Part shown: in pieces, positions 7,946 through 17,585 of the stretch
How the letters are laid out: each line of letters begins with the position of its first letter
Numbering within the stretch: the stretch's first letter is position 1
NCBI RefSeq assembly: GCF_000208925.1
Contig: NW_001914897.1
Span: 1-64,000 of the forward strand
Reading direction: 5' to 3'
Source: Entamoeba histolytica HM-1:IMSS
Taxonomy: Eukaryota; Evosea; Mastigamoebida; Endamoebidae
Length of the DNA stretch: 64,000 bases
The notes under the pieces: model-generated
Seen by the model: the letters and a program-made list of their open reading frames with translations, nothing else
What the model was told of the DNA's origin: nothing
Databases searched by the model: none
Position numbers and translations under genes: made by a program

Positions 7946-9907
7946 ATGTCAATTAATAGTAAATTTTCACCTGAAATTCCTGTAGATACCTTATTCCATT
8001 TTGCTGATGTTGATGGAGATGGGATGATTGGAGGATCTGATGCTTTATTTTTCTTTCAATATACCAAGTTACCCATGAATGTTTTATCAAAAATCTGGAG
8101 CTTATCAGTTCCTCCCAAAAAACCTATGTATCTCTCTGAATTTGCTAAGGCACTGGTACTGATTTATTACGCACAACAAAACCAACCAATTTCAAATGAA
8201 TTATTTACTAAACCACCACCTTACAACTCACCTATAATTGATATTCCTTTCTTCTTAAAAGAAGACCAAATTAAACAAGCCGATAATTTATTCACTTCAC
8301 TAATTAATACCGATCATGTCACAATGACTAAAGACATTTTTGCTGAAAAAGTTTTAGTTCAATATAGTGGTATATTAACAATTGATGATATTATGAAAAT
8401 TACAGCAAAAACAAATCCTAATGAACTTAATAGAAATGAATTTCTTTTAGCTTTGGCATTATTAAAAAATCAAAAAGCTGGTTTTGCAATTCCAAAAAAG
8501 GTTCCTTCTTATTTTAATACATATGTTAATACTTTTGAATACCATCCACCTCAACATTCCATACCAATTATTACCCCAACAGTTGGCTCTCCTGCTGTTG
8601 AAAAACCTACAGAACATAATTCATTACCACAAAAAGAATTACCAAAAATACCAACAAAAGCTGTCCCTCCACTTCCACAAAAAGTTATTTCTACAGAAAA
8701 TGTGATAGAACATAAAGAAAGTATTAATCTGCATTCAGAAGCATCAACAACTCAAAACGGCGAAGAAAAAAAAGAAGAAATGAAAACCCCAAAATCTTCT
8801 AAAGAAATTAAAGAGGAAAAGAAAAAAGCTGAAGAATTGAAAAAAGAAGAAGAAAAAAAGAAAAAAGAAGCATTGAAAGAAGAAGAACGTAAAAAGAAGG
8901 AAGAAAAGAAAAAGGCTGAAGAACTAAGAAAGGAAGAGGAAAAAAAGAAAAAAGAAGAGAAAAAAGAAGAAGAACGTAAAAAGAAGGAAGAAAAGAAAAA
9001 TAAAAAAAGTCAGAAAGAGATCAAAGAAGAACCTCGTCCCACAGAACATTTGGAAGAAGGTAAAGATGAACCTGAAAGTAATGATAATGATGGAATAAAA
9101 AAAGAAGATTCTAATACTAACCAAGAAATATTTAACACATTTTCATTTGACCAACCAATTGAAAATAAAATACCAACTTCTATTGTAAAAAGTAAAAAAA
9201 CAGAAGAACCATTTAGTTTTGGTGATGGATTTAATTTTGATACAATAGAAAAGAACAGTAGTAATCAAGAACAAACAGTCCCCAATCCAATTACTAGTCA
9301 AAAAACTCAACCACTTGAGCCTATTCCTAATACAAAACAAGAAGAAAAAGTATCTTCTGGAATTAATTTTGACATATTTTCATTTGATACTCCTGTCACA
9401 GTTAATAATATTCCGACTTCAGTTGTTAAATCAAGTAATTCTAATGTCTTTTCATTTGAAACAGAAACAACAAAAGACAAAGAAGAAGAACAAAAAAATC
9501 CAGAAATTGGTTTTGAAGAAATTAATAAGAAATTAGAAGAAATTAAGGAGGAAGAAGGACAATGTAATAATGAAATTCAAGAAAAGATGAGTCAAATTGA
9601 ACAGCTTCAAAAAGACATTAAAGAATTAGAAATAAAGAAAAGAGAACTTACTAAAAAGAAACAAGAGCTTGAATCTAAGCTTGGTCAAAATAAGACAATT
9701 AAAAAAGAAGAAAACGAACCAACTAAAGGAGTTCCAATTTCTGAACAAACTAAAGAAAGTATTTCTCCTGAAGAAGAAAAGAAAATGATGTTTGGTAAAA
9801 ATTTTAATAAAAATGCTTATGGATTTAAAGGAAACCCTTTTGTGTTCCCAATTCCAAATGAAGAACCATCAGTTCCATATTCGTCAATGTTTGAAGGTAT
9901 CATTTAA
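7946..9907 (+). CDS. EH-domain endocytic adaptor (Eps15/Pan1-like)
   Basis: A 653-residue protein. Residues ~10-80 form an Eps15-homology domain: it contains the EF-hand loop DVDGDGMIGGSDA, then LPMNVLSKIWSLS, which matches the conserved LPxxxLxxIWxL helix. Residues ~100-180 look like a second, degenerate EH module (FLKEDQIKQADNLF...). EH domains bind NPF motifs on clathrin adaptors. Next comes a Pro-rich patch, a long Lys/Glu repeat region (~275-375, probably a single charged helix), repeats of the type FSFD/NFD with IPTSIVKS (~400-510), and a predicted coiled coil (~525-600). The whole matches scaffold proteins of clathrin-mediated endocytosis. The C-terminus has NPFVFP, itself an NPF motif that could bind EH domains. 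Confidence 0.82.
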   Translation: MSINSKFSPEIPVDTLFHFADVDGDGMIGGSDALFFFQYTKLPMNVLSKIWSLSVPPKKPMYLSEFAKALVLIYYAQQNQPISNELFTKPPPYNSPIIDIPFFLKEDQIKQADNLFTSLINTDHVTMTKDIFAEKVLVQYSGILTIDDIMKITAKTNPNELNRNEFLLALALLKNQKAGFAIPKKVPSYFNTYVNTFEYHPPQHSIPIITPTVGSPAVEKPTEHNSLPQKELPKIPTKAVPPLPQKVISTENVIEHKESINLHSEASTTQNGEEKKEEMKTPKSSKEIKEEKKKAEELKKEEEKKKKEALKEEERKKKEEKKKAEELRKEEEKKKKEEKKEEERKKKEEKKNKKSQKEIKEEPRPTEHLEEGKDEPESNDNDGIKKEDSNTNQEIFNTFSFDQPIENKIPTSIVKSKKTEEPFSFGDGFNFDTIEKNSSNQEQTVPNPITSQKTQPLEPIPNTKQEEKVSSGINFDIFSFDTPVTVNNIPTSVVKSSNSNVFSFETETTKDKEEEQKNPEIGFEEINKKLEEIKEEEGQCNNEIQEKMSQIEQLQKDIKELEIKKRELTKKKQELESKLGQNKTIKKEENEPTKGVPISEQTKESISPEEEKKMMFGKNFNKNAYGFKGNPFVFPIPNEEPSVPYSSMFEGII

Positions 9908-10668
9908 TTGACTGTTTCTAATTCATTTTAAATAGAAAGAAAAAATAAATACAATAAGGGGAAGTAGATTCTAATTAAATTTAATATAATAAATAATAAT
10001 AGTAAATACATTATAATAAATTGTGTATTTATTTTTAATAAAGGAAGTCTGTGTTATTTTCTTTCTTTTTTTATTATTCTCTTATAATATTTTATTATTT
10101 TTTTTTTCTAATTAATTAAAATAGATAATTAAATGTTAATAAAATCGTTAATTATTCATTACTTAATGAATATTATTCACTTCATACATTATTAAAAAGA
10201 GTATTTCAATGTTTTATTTATTATTTAGTTTTTCTTCTTGTTTTATGAATAAATCATTCTTCTTTTTTTTTATTTGTTTTGATTGTTTTTTCTTTCTTCT
10301 TTCTGTTTATTTCTTCTTTTTAATTTCTTCTTTGATTTTAATGAACTTCTTCTTTCTTTATTTATTTATTTATTTCTTATTTTATGAACGAATATTTCAT
10401 TATTATTATATTATTCTATCTAATTTCCTTTATAATTAATAACATCATTTATATCATTTTCTTTTATTATTATTCTTTCATATTATTTTACTTCATTCCT
10501 TGTATTATTAATTAATACATTTTATATTCAATTACATCATCATCAAATTTTAATTGATAATTCATTAATTGATTTTATATTAATGTTTGTATGTGTTTCT
10601 GATATGTTAATTTCAAATCTATATTAATAATAAAGAAAAGACAATAAAAGATAATTTTTTTTAACAAA
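9908..10668. other. AT-rich intergenic region
   Basis: About 0.76 kb of spacer with T-rich and ATTAATTA-type runs. Nothing is supported before the promoter motif of the next gene. Confidence 0.6.
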
Positions 10669-10678
10669 GAACTTTAAA
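10669..10678 (+). promoter_or_regulatory. GAACTTTAAA core promoter motif
   Basis: GAACTTTAAA ends 13 nt before the ATG at 10692. It combines the known Entamoeba GAAC element with a TATA-like TTTAAA. The same string precedes the genes at 28786, 39312 and 63584. Confidence 0.6.
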
Positions 10679-10691
10679 TAAATACACTTCA

Positions 10692-12548
10692 ATGGATAAT
10701 CATCAACAGGCATTAATTTTATTTAAAGAAATTCAAGACATTCAAGGATATGACTTAAAACCAAAAATACTAAAGTTCAAAGAGTCATTAACATCAATTC
10801 ATATCATTCATCAACTCGTTTCAATGGGAATTTTTAAAGTGGTTCTTTCATATTTTATTTCATTGCCTAATGAAGTTCTTCAAGTAATTGAATTATTAAT
10901 AAAGGATAGAGAAACTGCTCAAAGTTTTATTAATTCTTCTTTTTATGAAGAATTTCTTCCTCTTATAAATGAACAAACTCAGCCAGAAATCATTATCTCT
11001 TTTTTAAGAATTATTCGTTTAGTTACAAGATATACAAAAACAAATCCAGATATAATCATACCATTTATCTCTAATTTCATTAATCCTCAATACATTGATT
11101 CAGTTGAAATTCTTAATAACTTTTTATCTTATCATATTCAAATCTCTTACCCAGATTCATTAGAACCTTTAGTTGGTAAATTCATTTATACTACTCAACC
11201 TAGTGACTATGTTTTATCAGTTTATTATAACATATTTACAACAGGGGAAGATGCATTAATTCATATTGATGACTTAATTAAAGTACTTCCAAGAAGTGAA
11301 CAAACTAAAACATTTGTTGTTGGAATTTTCACCAAAATTATGGCAGGTTATTTATCAGGAAAGAAAACAATAGATCAAACAAAATTAAATGAATGTGTAA
11401 TGAAATTATTATCTTCAAATGTTTTGAACCAAATATCATCATTTCTTAGTGATAGTTATAATATTACAATGATTTCTTTTATATTAACTTATTTTGAATT
11501 TGTTTCCAGTGATTATAGAGGAATTAGTTATATTAAAATGAGTAATGCATTACATAATATTATTATGTTACTTGAAAATACATTTATTTCAATGAGATGT
11601 TATGAAAAGATATTTAACATTATGACAAATTGCTCAACAGATAACACATTATACTTTGCATTTAGATCATTAAATATTATTAGATATATTTCTGATATTA
11701 TTGAAATGAGGAATATTAAAGAACCAAATACTCTAAATGCAGCATATAAGGTTTTGTTTGCTTATATGAATCAAGATGATTATTCATTACTCACAAATAT
11801 TATTAATAAGAATGACTCAGACAATATAGTTTGGTTATGTATTGTTGCCAAAACTGAAAATCCAAGACAGCACATTGCAGAAAATATAATTAGATATTTA
11901 AATAATGATACATTATATGTAATTGTTGATTGTATCATTAAATATTTTAATTCAATAGTAAAATTAAAAGAGGAAATTAAAAAAGAATTTAAAACAGAAG
12001 AAGAAAGTTGTTGTGAAATATTAATTAAGTCTCTAATACAAGGGTATCAAGTAAATCAAATAATATATTTATTTAATCAGTATAATATTAAAATAGAAGA
12101 TAAATGGATAAAAAATATTGATATAGATTCATTTTTTATAACAATTCAAAAGAATAATATTCCTACAATTCAGTTAATTAAATTTTATTCTTTATTATTG
12201 TCATCACCATCATTAAATAATAATATTATATTATTAAATACAATATTTGAAATTAATGATAATAATGATTTCTCTATACAAAAAGAAATTATTCATTTCT
12301 TTATTTTGGCTATTCAAACATCTGCTATACATCTTATTGATGACTTAGATTGGATAGACTGTCTTTTCACAAGATTTAGTTCTATTCCACAACTCCATCA
12401 ACAATTAATTCAATTTCTAACGATCTATAACCATATTAAACCATTTAAGAATGAATTTAAGTTAAAGGTATTAAATTTTCTAACTTCATTACTTGATACA
12501 AATCAAACTGAAGAATGTTGTTCTTTAATAATAGAACTTTCAAATTAA
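10692..12548 (+). CDS. Helical-repeat (alpha-solenoid) protein of unknown function
   Basis: A 618-residue protein made almost entirely of amphipathic helices of ~15-20 residues with short turns (for example FKVVLSYFISLPNEVLQVIELLI, then EIIISFLRIIRLVTRY), the pattern of ARM/HEAT-type repeats. It lacks signal peptide, membrane segments, Cys clusters and nucleotide-binding motifs. The N-terminal layout is reminiscent of the 26S proteasome assembly chaperone PSMD5/S5b, another ARM/HEAT protein, but the similarity I can see is structural only and I do not assign it. The gene has a clear GAACTTTAAA promoter and converges with the DENN gene downstream, with 74 bp between stops. Confidence 0.65.
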   Translation: MDNHQQALILFKEIQDIQGYDLKPKILKFKESLTSIHIIHQLVSMGIFKVVLSYFISLPNEVLQVIELLIKDRETAQSFINSSFYEEFLPLINEQTQPEIIISFLRIIRLVTRYTKTNPDIIIPFISNFINPQYIDSVEILNNFLSYHIQISYPDSLEPLVGKFIYTTQPSDYVLSVYYNIFTTGEDALIHIDDLIKVLPRSEQTKTFVVGIFTKIMAGYLSGKKTIDQTKLNECVMKLLSSNVLNQISSFLSDSYNITMISFILTYFEFVSSDYRGISYIKMSNALHNIIMLLENTFISMRCYEKIFNIMTNCSTDNTLYFAFRSLNIIRYISDIIEMRNIKEPNTLNAAYKVLFAYMNQDDYSLLTNIINKNDSDNIVWLCIVAKTENPRQHIAENIIRYLNNDTLYVIVDCIIKYFNSIVKLKEEIKKEFKTEEESCCEILIKSLIQGYQVNQIIYLFNQYNIKIEDKWIKNIDIDSFFITIQKNNIPTIQLIKFYSLLLSSPSLNNNIILLNTIFEINDNNDFSIQKEIIHFFILAIQTSAIHLIDDLDWIDCLFTRFSSIPQLHQQLIQFLTIYNHIKPFKNEFKLKVLNFLTSLLDTNQTEECCSLIIELSN

Positions 12549-12622
12549 AATGAAAGAAAGATCAAACAAAAAAAGAAATCATTTCAATTGAATATTTTTG
12601 ATTGTGTTTGTTAATTAAAATA

Positions 12623-13981
12623 TTATTTGTGTAAATTACTCATATCATTTTTTAACCACCATGATGAGAAATGTTGAGAAACAATAAATTCTGAATACCA
12701 TTGTTTTGTATTATCATTTATTGATAATGGGAATGTTTCTTGGAAATGTTTTAATTCAATAGGACCATTTTGTTTACAATAAATTGTTATTCTTCCAATA
12801 ATTTTATTAAAGAAATGTTCTTTTAAAGATTTTAATACTTCTTGTGCAAATTCACTTGATTTATTAGTTTTAACAATTTCATTAATACGTTCTTCATAAG
12901 TAGTTAATATAAGTACATGACTTAAATATTTATTAGCTATTCTTTTTAAGTCAAGATATACTTCTTCAAAATATGGAATTGGTAATGGCATCTTTTCATT
13001 GTTTACAAAAATTCTATCAATACTATCCATTATTCCTAATGGTTCTACTGGTGCAACAAATGCTGAAACATTTACTTTTTCTGTTGGAAGTTCTGTTCCA
13101 TAAATACTTGGAATAGGAGACTCTAAAAATTCATAAAGATGAGATGGAATATAAGGAAGTACAACCCCTTCCCATTGAAATGGTTGAATTAATGGAAGTA
13201 ATGCTAATACACAATCTGTTACTAATGAGACATTCTTTCCAATAAGAAATACTGATACATTTAATAGTAAACTAGATATCATTGAGAGAATTCCTGTTAT
13301 TTTTGTTACTGCAAATAAACGAATAATAGCATGATCTGCAATTAATTCAATTGGTGGTTTAGTAGCTACCAAATTATTGAATGATTTTAATATTGGAAGT
13401 AACCTTTCAGAAGATGATTGATATTTAAAAGTTGGAATTAAAGGTACAGTTTTCAAATAGAATTGTTTTAGCCATTGGTCTTTAAGACTAAAGTCTAAGG
13501 CAAAAAGGTCTTTAATAATTGGGGATAATACTGATATATCTGGACAATGTGTCATAATACAATAAACTCTATTAGTTTCTAATGGCTGACTTGAATAAAT
13601 ACTTGACATATTTGTTTCTTCTACTAAATCACTAGGAAATTGAAGCAATTCTCTACGAGTAATACAAATACAAAATAATGGATCATCTCCTGGAATAAAA
13701 GTAATGTGAATACCTAAAGGAGAATTTAAAATAGTTTCAATATTTTCAGCAATTTTTAATTCAATTCCTTTAGGAATAATAAATTCTTGAATTTTTTCAT
13801 TTATTGTAGCTTCTTGTGGATATTTAAATAATAATTGTGACGGAAATGTTTGTACTTTACGGAAAAAATTAAATGGTTTTGTTACTCGAAATTTTGATGG
13901 TAATCCCCAAATTGAAAAACTCTCAACAACTTTCCCCGGAGCAACATTTAATGCTTGCTGAATTGGACTATGGTGTTCCAT
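12623..13981 (-). CDS. DENN-domain protein (Rab exchange factor type)
   Basis: A 452-residue protein with the tripartite DENN layout. The upstream DENN part is ~1-170 (KFRVTKPFNFF... FIPGDDPLFCICITRRE... NRVYCIMTHCP). The core DENN part is ~205-310 (DHAIIRLFAVTKITGILSMI... LIGKNVSLVTDCVLALLPLIQPFQWEGVVLPYIP... LYEFLESPIPSIYG), and the downstream part is helical. PFQWxxxxxPxxP followed by FLxxPxPxIxG is the diagnostic DENN block. DENN proteins activate Rab GTPases by nucleotide exchange. Two more DENN genes lie at 22537-23988 and 37504-39151. A GAACTTAAAA motif lies 23 nt upstream of the start. Confidence 0.85.
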   Translation of the reverse strand: MEHHSPIQQALNVAPGKVVESFSIWGLPSKFRVTKPFNFFRKVQTFPSQLLFKYPQEATINEKIQEFIIPKGIELKIAENIETILNSPLGIHITFIPGDDPLFCICITRRELLQFPSDLVEETNMSSIYSSQPLETNRVYCIMTHCPDISVLSPIIKDLFALDFSLKDQWLKQFYLKTVPLIPTFKYQSSSERLLPILKSFNNLVATKPPIELIADHAIIRLFAVTKITGILSMISSLLLNVSVFLIGKNVSLVTDCVLALLPLIQPFQWEGVVLPYIPSHLYEFLESPIPSIYGTELPTEKVNVSAFVAPVEPLGIMDSIDRIFVNNEKMPLPIPYFEEVYLDLKRIANKYLSHVLILTTYEERINEIVKTNKSSEFAQEVLKSLKEHFFNKIIGRITIYCKQNGPIELKHFQETFPLSINDNTKQWYSEFIVSQHFSSWWLKNDMSNLHK

Positions 13982-14003
13982 TGCGAGTATTTAAATATAC
14001 AAA

Positions 14004-14013
14004 TTTTAAGTTC
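14004..14013 (-). promoter_or_regulatory. GAACTTAAAA core promoter motif
   Basis: On the minus strand GAACTTAAAA lies 22 nt upstream of the ATG of the DENN gene at 12623-13981, followed by a TATTTAAA-like string. It matches the GAAC plus TATA arrangement seen at other genes here. Confidence 0.5.
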
Positions 14014-14148
14014 TTTTATTACTTAGAAGAAATAACTTTTTTTATTAATATAATGTTATATATTACATTTTATATTTAATTTTCTTTAATAAAAAAATCT
14101 TAAAAAAAAAAAATGAAAAATCTGATGAAATACGAAGATTAAAATTAA

Positions 14149-15018
14149 ATGGAGGAAATACTTCTTTTGATCACAACTGGAATGATTATAGTTGTAATAT
14201 TTGGGACTGTATTAATTGTTACATGTATAAATAAACCAAAACAAAAACTCAGAGAATATGGGAAAGTAGAGTCAAATACATCACTTCGTCCTGAATTAAC
14301 CTTCAATGAGATGTGCCAAAAAATTAATACGTTACATGCAAAGCCAATTATAAAAACATCAATTGGTATTGACGTGCCTCGTTTAGCAACAAAAATAATT
14401 ATTAAAAAATCTGATAAAATTATTTTAAGTGGAGCAGAAATATTTAATAAATATGAAAAAGAAAAGTATTCTGCAGAACTTACTGTTAGAGAAGTTGTTA
14501 GTAAAATGATTGAACTATTTGATGGTAATGATATGAAAGAATATTTTGAACATACTTTTGAAGATTTATTTAATTATATCAGAACTAAAACAGAAGGAGA
14601 TGTTAGTAGTTGTTTTAAAAAGTTATTACCAATAGTGTTTCCTGAAGATTGTTTAACTATATCAGTTATGAAAACATTTACACAAGCATTGTTTGCTGCT
14701 GCAGTAGAATATTTACTTCCATTTAGAAGAAAACATCAATACCATGATGGGTATACTGGATGGAATATTGAAGTTATAATTGAATCACAAGAAATTAATA
14801 TTAAACATACTAAAGGAGAAACATCATATGAAGAAAATGGATTTAATTTTGAATGGTGTTTAATATATAAAATAGATAGAATTAACAAAAGAATAATTTC
14901 ATTAGATTTACAAATTGATAATGTTCAATTTAATAATTATCCAAATGATCTTCGTGAAGACTTTATTATTTGTATAGATAAAATTAATGCTGAAAGTCAT
15001 TTAAAGGAATTAAATTAA
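14149..15018 (+). CDS. Single-pass membrane protein of unknown function
   Basis: A 289-residue protein. Residues ~3-26 are a hydrophobic segment (LLLITTGMIIVVIFGTVLIV) followed by a Cys and basic residues, fitting an N-terminal anchor with the rest in the cytosol. Residues ~110-200 are helical (YSAELTVREVVSKMIELFDGN... FEDLFNYIRTK... CFKKLLPIVFPEDCL). The C-terminal ~80 residues alternate in beta-like fashion (WNIEVIIESQEINIKH... IISLDLQIDNVQFNN). I do not recognise the family. It is divergent from the DENN gene on the left, with 167 bp between the starts. Confidence 0.65.
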   Translation: MEEILLLITTGMIIVVIFGTVLIVTCINKPKQKLREYGKVESNTSLRPELTFNEMCQKINTLHAKPIIKTSIGIDVPRLATKIIIKKSDKIILSGAEIFNKYEKEKYSAELTVREVVSKMIELFDGNDMKEYFEHTFEDLFNYIRTKTEGDVSSCFKKLLPIVFPEDCLTISVMKTFTQALFAAAVEYLLPFRRKHQYHDGYTGWNIEVIIESQEINIKHTKGETSYEENGFNFEWCLIYKIDRINKRIISLDLQIDNVQFNNYPNDLREDFIICIDKINAESHLKELN

Positions 15019-15127
15019 TGAAATATACTTTCCTTTTATTATCTTTGTCTTCTTGTAATTGAGTTATTATTAACTGAATTGATGTAGAAAATATAATATA
15101 ACCAAAATAAAAAAAAGTGACAATGAC

Positions 15128-16801
15128 TTAATAGCGTTGATTAATAAATGGTGCTGAAGCAACAAAATGTACTTCATCAAAATTCTGTGTTCCAGTTGAT
15201 TTATTAACGTATTGATAATCAAAACCATCAACCATATTTTTAAGATAACTAGAATCATCCCAATCAATATCATAATAAATGCAATTAAACCCACCAAAAT
15301 AGGATTGTTGTTGTTCAACGATATCATAAGGGAAGAAATAATATCCACAATAATCTTTATGTGGTGGTGTTAATTTTTGTAATTGTGAATCAGTTGGAGT
15401 ATAATATAATGCAATAACTTGAGTTGGAAGAGCATTATAACATAAATCAATATGTGAATTATCAAGAGAATTAACTCGAATCATACAAATATCAAAATAT
15501 CTTCCATTTGGTTGTTTTTGAGATGGAAGTAATGATTTCATGAAATATCTATAAACTGGATCAGTTGAACAAATCTTTTCATTAACACATTTAAATTCAT
15601 ATGGTCTATTATAATTTGACATCCAAAATTCATTTTCTGTATTATTTTCATAACAATTACCATAACATGTATCCCAATTTAATGGATCTTGTGCATTAGG
15701 ACAAATTAATAATTCTTCTTCATATGATATTTCTCCCATAAAATATTCAATTGAATGACTTCCACGTGCATTTCTACCAGTTGCTCCTGGATAATTACCA
15801 TAAATTGTATCATTCCATGAATTCTTTAAAATAAATCCTCCTTTAAATCCAGCTTTTGTAACAAATTCATCATTATATCCAACCATAACCATTCCATGTC
15901 CACCTGCCATTTGCATTTCTTCATGTCTATCAAATTCTGCATCAGGAGTATACATTGGTAATGTAATTTTAACACAATTATCATTACCATATTTAATTGG
16001 ACATTTAATTATTTCATATAATCCAGAATTACAAAGATCAGCATATTCAGTACATGGGAAATATTCAAAATCATCATGAATTAATGATGTCCATGCTAAT
16101 GCTCTTTTTCCTTTTTGAATAAATAATTTTTTAACATCTTCAACAGTAGTAGCAATATTCATTTTTGTTACATTAAATTTAATTGGATTTGTTTTTGTAG
16201 CTTCTTCCATTTTATCACAAACAAATTCATCTTCATCAGTTGGAGTATAAGGACAAACAGAATCTGGTAAAATTTGATTATATAATCCTGGGAATGAATA
16301 AAACCAATTTATTTCTCCTCCTGATGTTGAATTAAGTAATAATGAATCTCCTGGTGTATTACATACGTCTGGATGTTCTTTACAATGTTCTACCATTCTA
16401 ATACCTAATACTTGTGTAGAAAATCTAACATATTCATTTTCTTCTAAAAATCCTTTAGCAATACCATTTTGTCTATAACTATCTTCTAAAAATCCAATTA
16501 ATGCAAAATCCCAACAAGTCCCTCTCTCCATTTGATAATAACGTGGATTTCCATGTGGAATTCTTGCTTTAGATGGAATTGTTATTTTCATTTCATCATT
16601 TAAGTATGTAGATGCAACATCTGTTACATTTCCTACAGACTTTTCAAACGTCGATACTATTTCATTCTCTTTGATAAATGGTGCAAATCTAAAATATAAC
16701 ATTATTCCAAATTGTAACATCAATACTAAAAATATTAAAATTACTGCAATTTTTTGTGTAATTGGAAATGCAGATAATTTGCTTAAGAACATGTTCCCCA
16801 T
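15128..16801 (-). CDS. Membrane-anchored papain-family cysteine protease (EhCP-C type)
   Basis: A 557-residue protein. A hydrophobic segment at ~17-40 (IAVILIFLVLMLQFGIMLYF) follows a short N-terminus, giving a type II membrane topology with a lumenal or extracellular catalytic domain. Papain-family residues are present: the oxyanion Gln and catalytic Cys in QMERGTCWDFA (six apart, as in papain), the catalytic His in GGHGMVMVGYND and the Asn in LKNSWND. Many Cys pairs and NxT/S sites suggest an oxidised, glycosylated compartment. An N-terminal hydrophobic anchor with no classical pre-pro region is the hallmark of the C clade of Entamoeba cysteine proteases. The C-terminal ~170 residues after the Asn motif are family-specific. 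The gene converges with 14149-15018 (109 bp apart). Confidence 0.88.
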   Translation of the reverse strand: MGNMFLSKLSAFPITQKIAVILIFLVLMLQFGIMLYFRFAPFIKENEIVSTFEKSVGNVTDVASTYLNDEMKITIPSKARIPHGNPRYYQMERGTCWDFALIGFLEDSYRQNGIAKGFLEENEYVRFSTQVLGIRMVEHCKEHPDVCNTPGDSLLLNSTSGGEINWFYSFPGLYNQILPDSVCPYTPTDEDEFVCDKMEEATKTNPIKFNVTKMNIATTVEDVKKLFIQKGKRALAWTSLIHDDFEYFPCTEYADLCNSGLYEIIKCPIKYGNDNCVKITLPMYTPDAEFDRHEEMQMAGGHGMVMVGYNDEFVTKAGFKGGFILKNSWNDTIYGNYPGATGRNARGSHSIEYFMGEISYEEELLICPNAQDPLNWDTCYGNCYENNTENEFWMSNYNRPYEFKCVNEKICSTDPVYRYFMKSLLPSQKQPNGRYFDICMIRVNSLDNSHIDLCYNALPTQVIALYYTPTDSQLQKLTPPHKDYCGYYFFPYDIVEQQQSYFGGFNCIYYDIDWDDSSYLKNMVDGFDYQYVNKSTGTQNFDEVHFVASAPFINQRY

Positions 16802-17094
16802 GATATTGAATATTTAGTTCTTTCATTCCTATTTTTCAGTTTTGGATTTTTCATTCATATTTGAATTTTAAATAAACATATTCCACACTTTTTATTTTAG
16901 TTTTATATAACAATGCATAATTTATATTTTTTTTTTTTGATAAAAAAAAACCCTGAAAATGTCATTTGGAAAAGTCAAGAAATATTAAAAATCTACATTT
17001 CATTTTTAGTCATTCAATCTTGATAAAAGGAGATTTCTTTTTGCCCTAAAAGGAACTTGAACTGAATTTAAAGTTATTACATTTCTTTTACTCA

Positions 17095-17496
17095 ATGTCT
17101 GATCCATTTAATGATTATTCTCAAAATAATGATACCAATTCCGATTACCAAACAACCACATTATCTTGTAGTGTTCCAATACTTTCAATTTTAGCTACTG
17201 TTTTTGGATGGATTGGAGGAATTATTATTTTCTTCCTTGAAAAGCAAAATGTTTATGTTCGTGCTGTTGCTCTTCAATCTTTCATTGTTAATGGTATTAT
17301 TTTTATGATTACTCTTTTCTTCCTTATTTTCTATTGGGCTGGAGTTTTCTTCGTTGTTTGTTTCTGGATTATGTTTGTTATTGCAATTTTAGTAATAATT
17401 GTTCTTGTTGTTCTTGCATTTATCAAAGCCAAATCAGGTGTATTCCTTGGAATTCCCTTCCTTGACAAATGGATCCTTAAAGTTGCTAATCACTAA
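17095..17496 (+). CDS. Tic20/DUF4870-like small membrane protein
   Basis: A 133-residue protein with a hydrophilic Asn/Ser/Thr-rich N-terminus (~1-22) and three to four hydrophobic segments: ~28-48 (ILSILATVFGWIGGIIIFFL), ~62-82, and ~83-110. The motif LEKQNVYVRAVALQSFIVNG after the first segment matches the conserved EK-x-N-x-x-VRFHAxQS block of DUF4870/Tic20-like proteins as I recall it. Prokaryotic relatives are of unknown function. Tic20 is a plastid import channel, but Entamoeba has no plastid, so no function is implied. Confidence 0.65.
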   Translation: MSDPFNDYSQNNDTNSDYQTTTLSCSVPILSILATVFGWIGGIIIFFLEKQNVYVRAVALQSFIVNGIIFMITLFFLIFYWAGVFFVVCFWIMFVIAILVIIVLVVLAFIKAKSGVFLGIPFLDKWILKVANH

Positions 17497-17585
17497 ATTA
17501 TTCTCTTTAGTTAATTGAATCTCAATTAAATTTTGTTGCTTTAATTTACATAATAAAAATATTAAAAAGTAAAAAAAAATAACAT

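Noticed and set aside
7765..7956. Frame just upstream of and overlapping the EH-domain gene
   Set aside because: It is T-rich at the start and Lys-only at the end, and it overlaps the real start. It fits a promoter and leader region better.
10209..10439. 76-codon Phe/Leu-rich frame (+)
   Set aside because: Pure T-rich low-complexity sequence in spacer.
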